The notes: a model not told the origin generated them from the letters alone. Positions 1 to 11,265 are shown, counted from the first letter of the stretch. The stretch: DNA of 64,000 bases from Cryptomeria japonica (GCF_030272615.1 NC_081409.1:528234291-528298290); one strand, 5' to 3'. Numbers and translations are program-made.

Positions 1-154
1 AATTGCTTATCCTATGCTTGATCAATATGTTTAAAGAATTTTTATTTCTAATCTGCAAAAATACATTAGCCTGGATAAGCTTCTCTTTTTTGAGTTTACT
101 TCCTTTACACAATTGTGCACATTACTTCACAATTGTCAGCTTCAAGTGAGTTAA

Positions 155-1925
155 TTGAAACAATTATCTTCAATGGCTCTGGTTGATGAGAATGAAAGTG
201 CTCAACAACCTTTTTCCAAGTTTCAACCAAATAAGGGGTTCATCAAGTTCAATGACAACAACAATACCCAGGTAGCAACCGCAACAACAGGCGTGCCTCC
301 TTTATCCAAGTATTTTAGAAATGAATTTACTCCTCAATCTGAATCTTTGCATAGCATTATGACACAATTGTTAAATAAAAATGTGTTGAAACTTCCTCCC
401 ATCAAACCAATTGATGCATCCAAAACTTTTCCACCTTATCATGATGCCAAATATTTTTGCCAATATAATCGTCAACCCGACCATGACATTGAAAAGTGTT
501 ATTCCCTAAGGAGTAGAATTCAAGACCTTATTGATAACAATGCCATATCTATAGCTAGTGTGAATGACAAAGGAAACAAATCCATAGCTCCTCCAAATCA
601 AAATATTCAAATCTTTACTAATCCTTTACCTTCTCATTCTACAAATGTGATTGAGTCTGAGCATCTTTCTTTTTTCTCCTAATGATCTTGGCCTTGAGTC
701 TAATAATTTGGTAAATCTTATTGATAAACCTGCACCTCCTAAGGACCTATGTACTACTTTTGATCCCAGTGAGACTATTGAAGCACCCAATGGCCCACTA
801 TATATCACTGCAAGGATCAAAAACATATTCTCACAAGGGGTGCTAATTGATCCAACGTGTATGGTGAATGTGATAACTAAAGAATATATTTATACCTTAC
901 AATTGCATCAAGTAACATATGATAGATCTAATGTGGTGATTAAGATATTTGATGGTTTATCTTGTCCCGCAATTGGTTCTATTACTCTTCCCATGGAGGT
1001 TGATACTAAGTGCATAGATGTCAATTTTGCTATCATTCCTACATCAGATCAATTTTGCATGAAGTTGGGACACCCTTAGCTCTCTTCCATGAAAGTGATT
1101 CCTTATACCATTCATAAGTGTTTGAAATTCCTTCTTAATGACAAAATCATACAAATTAATCATAACATGTACCAACCCTCGATGAGGTGTGGAGATGTTA
1201 ATCCTAATTAATTCTTTTTCTAACAATTTGAACCTCTTAAGCATCAAAGTGATGCTCTTTTTCAATATTATCAAAAGAGAAAGAATGAAATGATCTTATC
1301 TTTGAGTAAGACTAGAGATCCTAAACCCATTCCTCTTCTTTATGATAAACCTATTCCTCCTCATTATGAACCTGGTCTTCTTCCTACACCTTCTATTCAT
1401 CCTCTATATATTGTGGTTACACCTCCTACATCTTAATTTCAACCTAAAAAACCTTCTCATGTACATCCTTCTTTAAAGGAAGAGAAGACGCATATTGCTA
1501 TTGATCCTAAACCTTCAGAACCTTCAACTAAAACTAAAAGAAACCACTGTGCGATAGAACACCGATGGAGACATTGTTCCAAGGCTTGTGAACTTGCTTC
1601 TCAACCTATTTCCTCCCTGAATAATCCAAATGTTGAGATGATCACATTTGTCCAGCCTTCGCCTAACCCTAGAGAGGATGTTCAACCTAAATCTCCAAGA
1701 TGTAAAATTCTTAAGAAAGATGATGGTTCATGTTCTATTTATATTAAAGATCCCATTTTTATTAATCTTGATGAAGAGATGGAAGAAAATGATGTTCATG
1801 CTAACAATGTTGATGCTAATGATTCCAATGATGAATATGAGTATGTTGATATTGACAATGATTCATCTAAACAATTTTCACAAGCATTAATCCTAGCTCC
1901 TAGTAACAAAGTGATCCATCATTAG
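155..1925 (+). pseudogene. Ty3/gypsy gag-protease relic
   Basis: This is a fragment of a gypsy polyprotein. Residues near 448-505 give a Cys-x2-Asn-x4-His-x4-Cys finger followed by an IQDLID stretch, the same block found in element E at 33698-33780, which marks the end of gag. After a frameshift around 651-682 (near a T-rich run) the next frame has a protease-like segment with LIDPT in place of the usual LIDGG, so the active-site glycine is gone. The frame ends near LGHP at 1079 and reopens in the same frame at 1638-1925 with an Asp/Asn-rich acidic tail. No reverse transcriptase or integrase follows before the polypurine tract at 2795. The element was therefore either non-autonomous or internally deleted. 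The 5' end lies outside the window. Confidence 0.7.
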
Positions 1926-2792
1926 AGAATGGTCCTTGTTTGGAATTTGAGGTAGCTCCATCTATTGTGCTCAAAGTTTCTCCTCTTGCGTATTTGTCCA
2001 CCATCCCCAAAAAATGTTGAGCAAGATTGGGAGGTGGATGACTTGCTTGATTAGGTTCATTTGTATCATAGATTATCTCCCTCTCCTCTCTTGCTTGTTT
2101 GTAACCTTCTTCTATTTGTTTCTCAATTCTTCTATTTGTTTTCCCTAGTGTTGTCTACTTGAGGATGATACAAAGAATTGAGATCTCTTTTGTTCTCTCC
2201 CATGTTGACTCAAAAGACACATGTGCCCTTCTTCCATTGTTGTTCTACTTTCTTAGGGGGATGATAACAATTCAATGCAAATATAGACAAGATATACATT
2301 ATTTATCATAAGAGCATACTGACCCCAGAGTTAAGTAGATCCATTATGTGTTTTGTGATTATTATTCTTTGATGTATCCTTCTTGGTGGCATATCATTGT
2401 GATAACACGATTCTCTTTTTAGATGTGTACACTACCTTAAAAAAATTACTCCCATTGTAGCATACGCAATCACTTTAACGTGGGGGCATACACTTTGGTC
2501 AATGTTTCTCTCTTTTGTGTATCTTCATTATACTTGTTACTTTGCAAAATTAGTCTTTTGCTTTGTAAGTTTGGTATTTTTCTTTTCATGATTCACGGTA
2601 AGTGAACCTTACTAGGCTAGTAGTCATGGTTTTCTTTCTCCTATGATGTCCCTTTCATCTTGATCTTGAAAATGTAAGATACCTAAAGTCCACTAAGGGC
2701 TTGGTATGTCTTGCCTCTTTAGCATCTTGATGAAAACCTTTCAAAGCAAACCTTTAGAATTTATTGAGTATGCTTAGTCTCATACTATTGCT
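1926..2792 (+). other. Non-coding 3' region of first gypsy relic
   Basis: No supported gene. The sequence is T-rich with short remnants of translated-looking text, and a purine run (TTAGGGGGATGATAA) at about 2255-2270. It fills the space between the gag-protease frame and the LTR-like block at 2808, where an element with a complete pol would carry RT and integrase. Confidence 0.4.
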
Positions 2793-2794
2793 AA

Positions 2795-2807
2795 AGTGGG
2801 GTCTAAA
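2795..2807 (+). promoter_or_regulatory. Polypurine tract of first gypsy relic
   Basis: The purine-rich AAGTGGGGTCTAAA immediately precedes TGTAGTGTCC. This is where plus-strand DNA synthesis is primed next to a 3' LTR. The position relative to the gag-protease frame on the same strand supports the reading. Confidence 0.5.
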
Positions 2808-3994
2808 TGTAGTGTCCTAAATTGTGCTCTCTTACAATTTTTCCTCATTTGGGCCCTCACTTTTGTGTTTATCCCATGAGGCTTGATTGGAGACTTGATT
2901 CTACTGATACATGCATATTTGTCATACTTGTGACCCCTACACTTCATTTTCCCCTTTATTCTGGTGCTTGATTGGTCATGGACAAGGTGTTAGTTATGTG
3001 GTCCCCTCAAGAAAAGAACACCCCACACCCTAGTCCTCCCAACAAGGACCCATTTTTGGGCCACTAAATAGTCAGAAGGTTTAGGCGGGAATCCGGAACC
3101 TGTGCTGGATAATGTTAGAAAATTAAGATGTTTTTTAATGGGCGTGTATAAAAGGAGGTCTACCCCTCTCATTTTGATATACGTTCAACACAATTGAGCA
3201 AAGACACATATGGATTCAATCATTCAAGAAAGTGAGCAAGCAATCAATCTTCTTTCAAGCATTAGAGAAGAAGTAAAGGCAAGATTCAAGCATTGGAGTT
3301 GACATTCATGTTCTATGTTGTTTAAGACTTCATGAAATCGTAATTCCATGTGGAGACAAACAAAACTTCACAAGGAGGTATATTATTTGTGTTTCAGTCA
3401 TTATTTAGCATCTCCCTCAAAAGGAGAACATTTCCATTATTGCAATTCATTTATATTTCATTTTTATCCATGGTTAGTTCCAAAACCAAGGTTTGACCCA
3501 AGGGAAACCCCTTTTCCCAACCTATTTCCCTTTTGTACTATGTGCAGGAATAGGTACAGAGTTGTGATCTTTAGAATTGTCTTTATTCATAGTGATAAAT
3601 CAATCCCCCATTAAAGTGCAAAAAGTGCGGAGGACTAGAGCGATTGTCACTCCGGTTCTAACAAATCAGGAACTCCTTCTAGGAGTAGGTTTGAATACTC
3701 TTACAATCCTCAAATCTAGGTTTGTGGCTTTATTCGACAACAATAGCTCACTGTTTATGAATTTTTACATCAATTCCAACACATCTACCCTAATTTTAAC
3801 ATTTTCACAATTCAACTTAAAAGAGGGAAATCCAATCAAATCCAGTAAATCCAATAGAATTCTCAACCCTTATCCTTGCTAGTTTGTGGCTAGATCCATT
3901 GGGTTTACCTCCCTCTTTAATGTATTTATCTCCAAGAAAAAATTAGAGGTTTTCATCCTTCTTGTGGTGGAAACCCTAATTTTTCACAATTACA
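2808..3994 (+). repeat. LTR-like block of first gypsy relic
   Basis: It starts TGTAGTGTCCTAAATTGTG directly after a polypurine tract. It has a TATA box (TATAAAAGG, 3147-3155) in the expected promoter position, and it could end at 3994 (CAATTACA). TG/CA ends and a length near 1.19 kb fit an LTR, but the upstream partner lies outside the window, so the right boundary is inferred. The ORFs inside (3348-3882) resemble no protein I recognise and are treated as chance. Confidence 0.45.
3815..3994 (+). repeat. Inverted copy of the 56484-56665 repeat
   Basis: About 170 bp here match the reverse complement of 56484-56665 (for example AATCCAATAGAATTCTCA and GGCTAGATCCATTGGGTTTA), with scattered differences. 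In the right-hand copy this stretch lies at the end of an LTR next to a primer binding site, so it is probably the U5 end of a shared gypsy LTR family. The homology does not extend far on either side. Confidence 0.7.
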
Positions 3995-5158
3995 GGAATA
4001 GGGATTTGCCTAAGTCAAACCTCGGTTTAGGAATTAACCTTGAATGAAATATTACAAATACTTAAATAAACAATGTATAGATATACTTCCTATCCGCAAT
4101 GACATAATGATGTTTTTGCCTCTTGAATGTAATCACATATGTTGTATAAAATGGCATGAACATGACAAAACCTAATCACAGACACATGTTTGTATATGAA
4201 TGATGTATTTTTCTCCATAGTAGTTGAATGAAAGAATTGTAGCCTTGAAGATCTCTAAATATGCTTGATGATGAACACTTTAATGCTTGATTGCTTGAAA
4301 TGGAATTGTTAAGGATGAAACTAGGTTAATAAAATTTCTTTATATATGAGATCCTAGGTCAATTTATGATTAGGCTGACCTCCAATGGTCATATAGAGCC
4401 ACCAATTTCATTTCCTTCTGAAGAGATAGGTCACACCCTCCTCTTGAAAAATGGGCCCCATTGAGGGGGACCAGGGCATTGGGTGCTTTGGTCCTAAGAC
4501 CTGAACACTAGCACCTTAGTCCTCCTCAATCAAGGACCAAAATTAAAGACTAGAGAGGAGGACACCTCTCCAAAGAATCATTTGGTAGGTGTATATAACA
4601 TAAAAGTTGGAGTTAAGGCATTGAGTGAACCCAAATAGGGGATGAGGAGGAGACGTGATAAAGTAGGGGCACAAACAAGAGGTGTAAATTGGACCAGTGA
4701 CAATTTATGATGCTAGATTTAGCCCCTATTTTAATGGGAGTATGAGCCTATGCAAATACTCACATTAAAGTAGATGAAAGAGAGATGAAGCAGAGGAGAA
4801 ACAAGGAGAACAATCACAAGGATTATAAGACATTACTAATTTCAAGGAACAAAGCCTCCAATCTTAGGATCATAACTCACTCAAACCCATGCAAGGCTAC
4901 ACAAAACAAGACAAAAACAAAAAGAAAAATAAAAGGCAAAAATAGACAAACAAAGACAAAAGGAAAAAGACACACAAAATGAAAGCTAAAGACCAAAGAA
5001 AAGACCTTAAGTCAACTAGCCAAAGAGACCTTGATATCGAAATGTAGAAACAACTAATATCATCATTGAAAAATGCCATCTCAAGAACACAAGTGATCAC
5101 ATAAAAGAGAAAAGCATGCATCATCCATGAAATACAAATAGCAAAGCTATAAGCTCAT
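3995..5158. other. Gene-free stretch, likely old repeat
   Basis: No gene recognised. From about 4740 the plus strand becomes strongly purine-rich (AAACAAGGAGAACAATCACA and similar). Short ORFs here (4785-4982, 4897-5124 minus) are low-complexity Lys/Asn or Leu/Phe translations. The stretch leads into the polypurine tract at 5159 and is presumably the eroded internal region of the copia element whose 3' LTR starts at 5177. Confidence 0.35.
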
Positions 5159-5176
5159 GAGAAGAAAAGGAAAGAG
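5159..5176 (+). promoter_or_regulatory. Candidate polypurine tract of copia LTR X
   Basis: An uninterrupted purine run (GAGAAGAAAAGGAAAGAG) abuts TGTTGGCATT, the same ten bases that open the LTRs of copia C when C is read on its own strand. This suggests the following LTR is a 3' LTR on the plus strand. Confidence 0.5.
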
Positions 5177-5439
5177 TGTTGGCATTAAAGTTGTCATTGA
5201 TTTCAACATGTGTGTGTGAAAGGTTGATTTGATGAAGTTACAGAAGAGCACCATTGATGCCATTGATGTCAACCAGGCAAGTCAACTTGTAGGCTGCAGA
5301 TATAGTAGAAGAGATCATAGTGATCAGGTTGATGGATCAAATTGTTGAAGAAGATAGTGTTTTTGTAGACTCCCACAATGCCATATGATGTGTCTATGAA
5401 GTTCCTATTGGATGTCCTAAAGCTGATTTGATCAGTATA

Positions 5440-6480
5440 ACTCTGGCCGATCTGGCAGTTGCTCATCACAATTCTGCTTGAAGTCGGTATAACTCTAGTC
5501 AATTTGGAAGTTTCTCTTCACAATTTTGCTTGAATTCATATCAGGATAACTCAGTCAATGAAGAGGCTAGGCATTAGTATGTTTGTTCGGTGTAAGTCAG
5601 GCTGATGTCGATTCATGTGTAGTTTATGTTGTCTTTTGTCATATCAGGATAACTGAAAAATGTGGAGTATCAATATTATGTAATATTGATAGAACAAAAT
5701 ACTCTGATATCTTTGTATCATAATAGCTATGCTGACCAGGAGACCAAGGATATGTATTGGAGTAGCTATTGAAGGAGGAATGACAAATTATCACTATGCC
5801 GATAGACAAAACTATTTCAACATTTTCCTATCAGAATACCTTATGCCAATACTGACACCATCAAGATCATATACAAGATCAGGATATCTATTCTAATAGA
5901 GGAAAATATAGAGAAGACCCCTTGGTAAGATCATCAAAATAACATATGCCGATATGTTGAATAACTTTGGATTTGTCATTTCAGAACAACTATGCAAATG
6001 CATGTTCATGTTGGGTCATCGAAACAAGTTTGTATAGATGGTATAATATATAGAAGTTAATCTGATAGTGTTGGATATTTTGATGGGTTTGCATTCAAGG
6101 TAACTTATGCCGATAAGGTTTGTCAACATGGAGATTGTGTTTTGGGATAGCTTATGGCAATAAGGGAAATCAAGGTGAGGTTCTCATCAGAGTAACTCAT
6201 GCCGATGAAAGGGAACAAAGGCATCCCATGGTCATGGAGATATGTTGTGAAGGTGGAGTAAGTGCGAGAAGTCTGCCTGACAGTGATTTTTATGCCAATG
6301 AAGGGACAAGGTGTTACATCGGGGTAAGTCATGCCGATGAGAATGGCAAGTTGAGGTGAATGATCAGAGAAATTGATAACTATTGGGATAATACTTCAAG
6401 GTCTGACTAACAGTTAAAGTCATTATGATAGTGCTTTGAGGATGTATATCAGAATAAATCAAACGGATGTGTTTGCAGAG
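5440..6480 (+). repeat. Degenerate repeat array, core TAACTTATGCCGAT
   Basis: About 12-15 degenerate copies of a unit containing RGTAACTYATGCCGATRA recur every 45-65 bp. The best preserved are near 5938, 6098, 6190 and 6316. Spacing and flanks vary, so this is an old array, part of copia LTR X. The ORFs across it at 6120-6359 and 6123-6332 follow the repeat and are not supported as genes. Confidence 0.65.
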
Positions 6481-6630
6481 CATGCCACGACTGCAGTTCG
6501 ATTATTATAGATTATTACGTGGCTGATGAGCGACCTTGACTAAGTGACCTGAATGAAGAATATGAAGACATGTGGCTCCTTAGTAGATAGATCAAATTAG
6601 ATATGTAGAAGTTGATGATGATGAATATTG

Positions 6631-6853
6631 TGTTGGTGTTGGAAATAAGCCACACTCAGACTGACGATGGAGTGGTCTGAGAGGGGCCACTAGTTCAGTG
6701 GTAGAGCACTCCAGTAGCATATGGAAGGTCCTAGGTTCAAGTCCTAGTTGGTCCATGTCTCTATATGGTATCAGAGCCAGGTCCAGGCTAGGAGCCCCAA
6801 GCACACAAGAGGTGTGGCTTAAGGGGGGTTGTTGGTATTGGAAATAAGCCACA
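6631..6853 (+). mobile_element. TRIM-like mini retrotransposon remnant
   Basis: Two direct copies of TTGGTRTTGGAAATAAGCC, with TG ends, start at 6631 and 6830. Between them, in TRIM order, lie an LTR-sized segment with a tRNA-like sequence (6684-6755), a perfect initiator-Met primer binding site (TGGTATCAGAGCC, 6766-6778), a very short non-coding interior and a polypurine tract (AAGGGGGG, 6821-6828). Only about 25 bp of the right-hand LTR remains, so the element is 3'-truncated. No coding capacity. The TG/CA boundary at the end of the first LTR is unclear (6755-6765). Confidence 0.55.
6684..6755 (+). other. tRNA-Ala-like sequence with Pol III boxes
   Basis: A 72-nt cloverleaf-like segment. 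The acceptor arms GGGCCAC/TTGGTCC pair at six of seven positions. The D arm is GTTC/GAGC with an A box (TAGTTCAGTGGT), and the T arm CTAGG/CCTAG encloses a B box (GGTTCAAGTCC, 6734-6744). The loop GTAGCAT puts T at position 33 and AGC at the anticodon, matching tRNA-Ala. The anticodon stem is largely unpaired, so this is not a functional tRNA gene. It lies inside the LTR of the TRIM-like element and may be its Pol III promoter. Confidence 0.6.
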
Positions 6854-8020
6854 CACACATTGTTGTTGATTCCTTCAGGGTAGGTTGATAGAGGATGGTG
6901 ATCTTATTAATGGTGAACATGTTGTAGTTTGTTAATGGGATTGAGGTGATCAATAGAGGTTGGATCAGATTTGTTGGGTAGATTGAGATTGCTAAGTTTA
7001 GTAATCTATGTACAGAACAACCTTAAGATAGATAAAACATATTTAATGTGAGTAGCTAGTCTGAGATCATACTCAAGACAGAGAATGAAATCTTGTTGAT
7101 ATAGAGCTGATTGAAGGTAGAGGCAATTGGATGTGATTCGACAGGAGTATATGAGGCAGCTAAGTTGGCAGAGCTGACAAAGAGTGGTTTAACATTCTGG
7201 ATGAGGTGTATGATGATGTGGCACATGGAACCACCATAATGATGAATGAGATCAAGGCTTCCTAGTTGAATCCATCAGATCAATGGCTTAAGTTCAAATT
7301 CTATGAAGGATATAGATTGGCAGGTCTTGGAACTTGAATTGCCAAATGGGAGAATGCAAATTGACTGAATGGACGATTTGTATGCTACATAGGAACGTGT
7401 GTAGATCAGATGCATGATAGTGAGGCAAATAAATCTTATCTGATGTGTGATGAGTTAATATTAGACCGATCTTGTGCAGGTGTTGATGATGAATGCAATG
7501 GTGAGGAGTAGAGCAGGGCAGTGAATGTGATCTGATTAGGGTAGTTGTCTCACAGTGAGAGAACGACGTGAACATGTAGTTGATCTTGTAGTAAGAGGTA
7601 GATGTGTGGATGTTAAGGGCATAAAGAGTAGAGAAGAATAGTAATCTGTGACTAGGAAAGAGGAGTGCAAGTTAAGTGTGACTATGTGAGCTAAAGATAA
7701 GTAAACAACAATAGATAGTTGTGAGAGTGTGGTCGCAGAGAGTGAAAATGTAGAGGGTAGAATAGAGTAGAGAAAAGAGAAAGGGGCATGAGTGTGTGTA
7801 GATAAGTGAGTGATAGATAGAGTGCAACATATACAAGAGACCATAATAGAGCAGAGATAAACATAGAGGAGAGAGCGGAGATCTAAGAATAGAGAGGGAG
7901 AAGACAAAGAGAAAAGAACAGAGAAGAAGGGATCAGAAAGAGAGCAGATCAATAAAGTGTTGCAAAACATCATTTGCAATAAGGTATATAACTTGTATTT
8001 GTAATTTATACTCATTGTAA
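6854..8020. other. Non-coding interior of LTR X
   Basis: Purine-rich, degenerate sequence with no recognisable protein. The 159-residue minus-strand ORF at 7536-8015 is Ser/Leu-rich because the plus strand is GA-rich (7600-7960) and shows no domain. From about 7740 to 7960 the text is nearly pure R-tract (AGAGAGAGCGGAGATC and similar). Confidence 0.4.
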
Positions 8021-8185
8021 TCTATGAGTGGGTGCTCAGAGCTAGGGTTGGTGCTCCTTGGGTTGCTGCCCTAAACCTAGGGGTTGGTGCTCCTTTGAGT
8101 AGGTGCTCATAAACTGTAGTGATTGGTACTCCTTTGGGTTGGTGCCCATAAAATTCAGGGGTTGGTGCTCTAAATATTCTATTCA
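8020..8185 (+). repeat. Short tandem motif GGGTTGGTGCTCC
   Basis: Seven or so copies of a G(G/T)GTTGGTGCTC(C/A)T word with spacing of 15-35 bp. It lies near the 3' part of LTR X where other copia LTRs in this window also carry short-word arrays (compare 15075-15345 and 57860-57935). Confidence 0.6.
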
Positions 8186-8413
8186 GTGATTTACCTATGA
8201 GGCTAGATTAGAGTAGTAGACTCCAGCAACATTTCTCACTGAAGTTTTTTCCCATCATGGGTTTTACTCGTATATTCCTGTGTTACGAGTATGCCTCTTG
8301 TGTGTGTGTTGATCTGTTTAATATCTCTTCTCATAGTCTACTGATTAAAGTTATTAATGCTTAGATCTTTTAGATGCTTATATTTTTTATTAATTAGCAC
8401 TGATTCACCACCC

Positions 8414-8471
8414 TGAAGCAGTCACCGGTGAGGAGGGACCTCAAGGAGATCAATCTGAACCGGTCAGCAAG
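8414..8471 (-). repeat. Chromovirus B 3' LTR, distal 58 bp
   Basis: TGAAGCAGTCACCGGTGAGG and the following bases match the start of the intact B LTR at 51380. The copy is cut at 8471/8472 by element A and continues at 46155. Confidence 0.9.
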
Positions 8472-10369
8472 TGTAATGCCCCTACCCTAGTCGGCCTTGT
8501 AAAATCCATTTGACCTTGGTTGACTTCATATGTGGCATTATTGAATGGTTGATTAACCGTGATGCAATGTTGTAGATTAGATAATATAAATAATTGTGCA
8601 TACCTATTATTGTGCTTTTGCACTGATTCTTGTGTAAATGTAATTGTTTCCTAATTCTTGTTATAAATCTTGAGCTAACGCCTTCATTTAATGTGTATAT
8701 ATATGTATGCTTGCGTGACTCATGGTTGTAGGAGATTGCAGGTACTATACCACCTAGGTGCGAGGTTCATCTCCTTCAGGATTCGCAGGGTTGAGTATAC
8801 CTCCTTCATCCTTAGTTAATTCGGATTAGGTGGTCATAAAACTCTCATCTTGCCTTAGCCATGATCAGGTGAGTGTCATGTGTGGTCCGTAGGGTTCCTT
8901 TGTCATTTGGGTTGCGTGTCGTGTGATTGGTGGACTTCTTGGTTTGCGTGCCTTGCATGTGGGGAATGGAGTATTTTTATCTTAAGTATTTAATTCAATT
9001 TAATGTGTGGATGTACGCATTAGTAATTGAGAAATTTAAAATAGATAGTTTTCTTTTCTATGATTAATCATTAATTTAAGAGATTGCTTTATTTATATTT
9101 GTAGCAAGCTTAAGTATTTAATTTGAATTAATGTGTTCATTTACGCATTATTAGTTGAGAAATTAAAATAAATAGATTACTTTCATGAGATTAGTCAGTT
9201 ATCAAAAAAGAGCGCTTTATTTATGTGTAGCGAGTTTAATTTAATAGTTAATTTTAAATAACGAATTTAATTAGTTTATGCATTTTTAAAAAGGAAGATT
9301 TAAAGTCATTTGGAAATAGAAATAATTTAACCACTTTTGCATTTTGGAAATGAAAGGGTAAATTTTATTATTTAAAGAAAATTATTTTTAATTTGAAAAG
9401 TTGATATAGTGTAAAAGGTTGATTTTGGAAATTAATTTAATTTAAATGCTTTACCCTTGACAATAGTTCGAAATATAATGTTGGCCTAATTAATATTGAG
9501 AAATTAAAATTAAGATCAAAATAAGACAGAAATATATTAATTAGAAAATCAAGTTAATTCAATTTAACAGTTGATTAGAATTATCATTTCTTTTTATTTT
9601 AAAAAGGGCTTAAGTTTCGAAATTAGAAATTAGGTCAAAAAGGGGGTTTGCCTTTAACCTAAGTTGAAAATTTTTTTGGGGGTTGGAAATTTTGGAGAAG
9701 AAGGAGAAAAAAATAAAAATAAAAAAGGGGATGGAGAAATTTTTGGAAGGAGAATGGAGCCTTCTGGAATGGCAGGTTGGGCTCATCTTCAAATTCTTGC
9801 CAGGAAAACTAAAGGAGGTAGGTTTCTTGTTTATCCCTTATTTCATTGTGAATCGAAAAAAAATGTATTTGTTTCTTCCTCATGAAATTCTGTTTGTTTA
9901 AAAAAAAAATAATCCATGTTGGTTGTTTTTGGATCAAGAATGTTTAAAAGGTTTATGGGTTTTGAATAAATCCTACCCATCTGGAAGTTTGTTTTGGGTA
10001 TTTAGAAAATCATGTTCTTGCAATAAAATTTCTCATACTGTTGATTTAAACATTTTGGAAAAAAATATATTTTAGTGACTGTGAATGAAAGAAAATTTGG
10101 TGGTTTTCAGTTTATTATTGTTTTACTTTTATGGGGTTTTGATTTGATATTAATTTGTGTAAATCAATCTTCCTTGCCATGATGGTGTTTGATTTTAAAA
10201 GAAAAAAAAAATTAAATGTGAGAAAACCATGTTGCTGGAAAACAAAATTTTAAAGTCTCTGGGAGACTGTATTTTTTATTTACTGTGTGATTCTTTTGAC
10301 AGTAAATAATTTTTTTTTTTTTTTAAATTACAAAAACAAATATAAAACAAAGAAAAAACAAGAACGCTC

Positions 10370-10545
10370 GTGGTGGGGATAAACCCCCACCACGGGGTGT
10401 AGCGTCTGCTACCATGGTAGCAGACTGCTACCAAATGGTAGCAGTGCTGCCCATGGCAACCGCTTGCTACCATTTGGTAGCAACGCTACCAATGGTAGCG
10501 TGAGCTACCATGGGGGCCACGTGGGGTCCACGTGGAACCCCCCCC
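10370..10545 (+). repeat. Palindrome-rich GC island in A LTR
   Basis: Inside otherwise AT-rich DNA there are about nine alternating GCTACCA/TGGTAGC words that can pair in many ways. They are bracketed by GTGGTGGGG ATAAA CCCCCACCAC at the left and two CACGTG palindromes (GCCACGTGGGG, TCCACGTGG) at the right. The same island is present at 26292-26470 in the 3' LTR. CACGTG is the core of the plant G-box; a role as an LTR enhancer or structured RNA is inference. Confidence 0.75.
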
Positions 10546-11255
10546 ATTTTTATTTTAGTTTTCTTTTTTTTATTTAAAAAAAATAAAAAATTATAAAATA
10601 AATAATTTGATTTTAATAATAGTTTTCTTAAATAAAGTTTTTTAATAATAATTAATTTTTATTAATATATATTTAATGTGAAGGTTAATATATGTATTAA
10701 TAAATAATAATAAATTTGGAATTCGAACGTTATTAAACAATATTATTAATATATATATATATTTTTTTTGAAGGAAATTTATATATATATTGAATAGTAT
10801 TTAACAATTGGTGATTTTTAAAAAAATATTACGATATTCAGGAACACTTTGTGATTCGATCTGATCATTCTGAAAACTTAGAAATAGAAATCTAAAATGT
10901 ATAAGTATCTTTAAGTTCGTCATGGGAAATTTTGAAAGCTGAGATGATATGCTAATAGGATCATCAGAAATTTAATAATTTATCGTTTGGAAGTTTGGAA
11001 GTTAATGATAACTTCTTTTAGTAAAATAAATAGTTTAGTTACTTTCCTTCCCGATAATGTGAAATAGATAATGGAAAATATGGCAAGTTTAATTTGTGTT
11101 TTCGCTTGTGTTAAGTACTGGCAAGGCCTTAATAGGTTTGTTTGGACCCTGTCGTTTGGTTGCTTGTGTTGGTCATAGCCGGTCACGTCCCTAGTTAGAG
11201 TATCATCAGACAATAGAACTTGTAAATTGCTTTGATGTGTTCAGTTGGATCCGCT

Positions 11256-11265
11256 TATAAAAAGG
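11256..11265 (+). promoter_or_regulatory. Candidate TATA box of A 5' LTR
   Basis: TATAAAAAGG lies 2.8 kb into the LTR, downstream of the GC island. The equivalent site in the 3' LTR (near 28186) reads TTCTAAAAAGG, so the TATA core is lost there. Confidence 0.45.

Larger units (their letters stand above)
5177..8413 (+). repeat. Long copia-type LTR X, split by chromovirus B
   Basis: It opens TGTTGGCATT like copia C. Near its end (8228-8290) it has the copia-LTR signature CTGAAGTTTTTTCCCATC followed by GGGTTTTACTCGTATATTCC. The terminal GATTCACCACCC is interrupted at 8414 and resumes at 52140 with CCCCCTCTCAGTGG; copia C carries the same joined text, GATTCACCCCCCACCTCTCA on its strand. So X is a copia LTR cut by element B. 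About 3.2 kb is very long for copia, partly because of a nested TRIM-like unit and degenerate arrays. No coding frame. Confidence 0.55.

Noticed and set aside
6684-6755. Functional tRNA-Ala gene
   Set aside because: The anticodon stem does not pair and the acceptor has a mismatch; context is a retrotransposon LTR. Kept only as a tRNA-like sequence.
7536-8015. 159-residue minus-strand ORF
   Set aside because: It is a Ser/Leu/Thr-rich reading of a GA-rich plus strand within LTR X, with no domain and no supporting signals.
9664-9901. Small ORFs repeated in both A LTRs (also 25609-25839)
   Set aside because: Lys/Glu-rich or Phe-rich low-complexity reading of purine-rich LTR sequence, not conserved at protein level beyond DNA identity.
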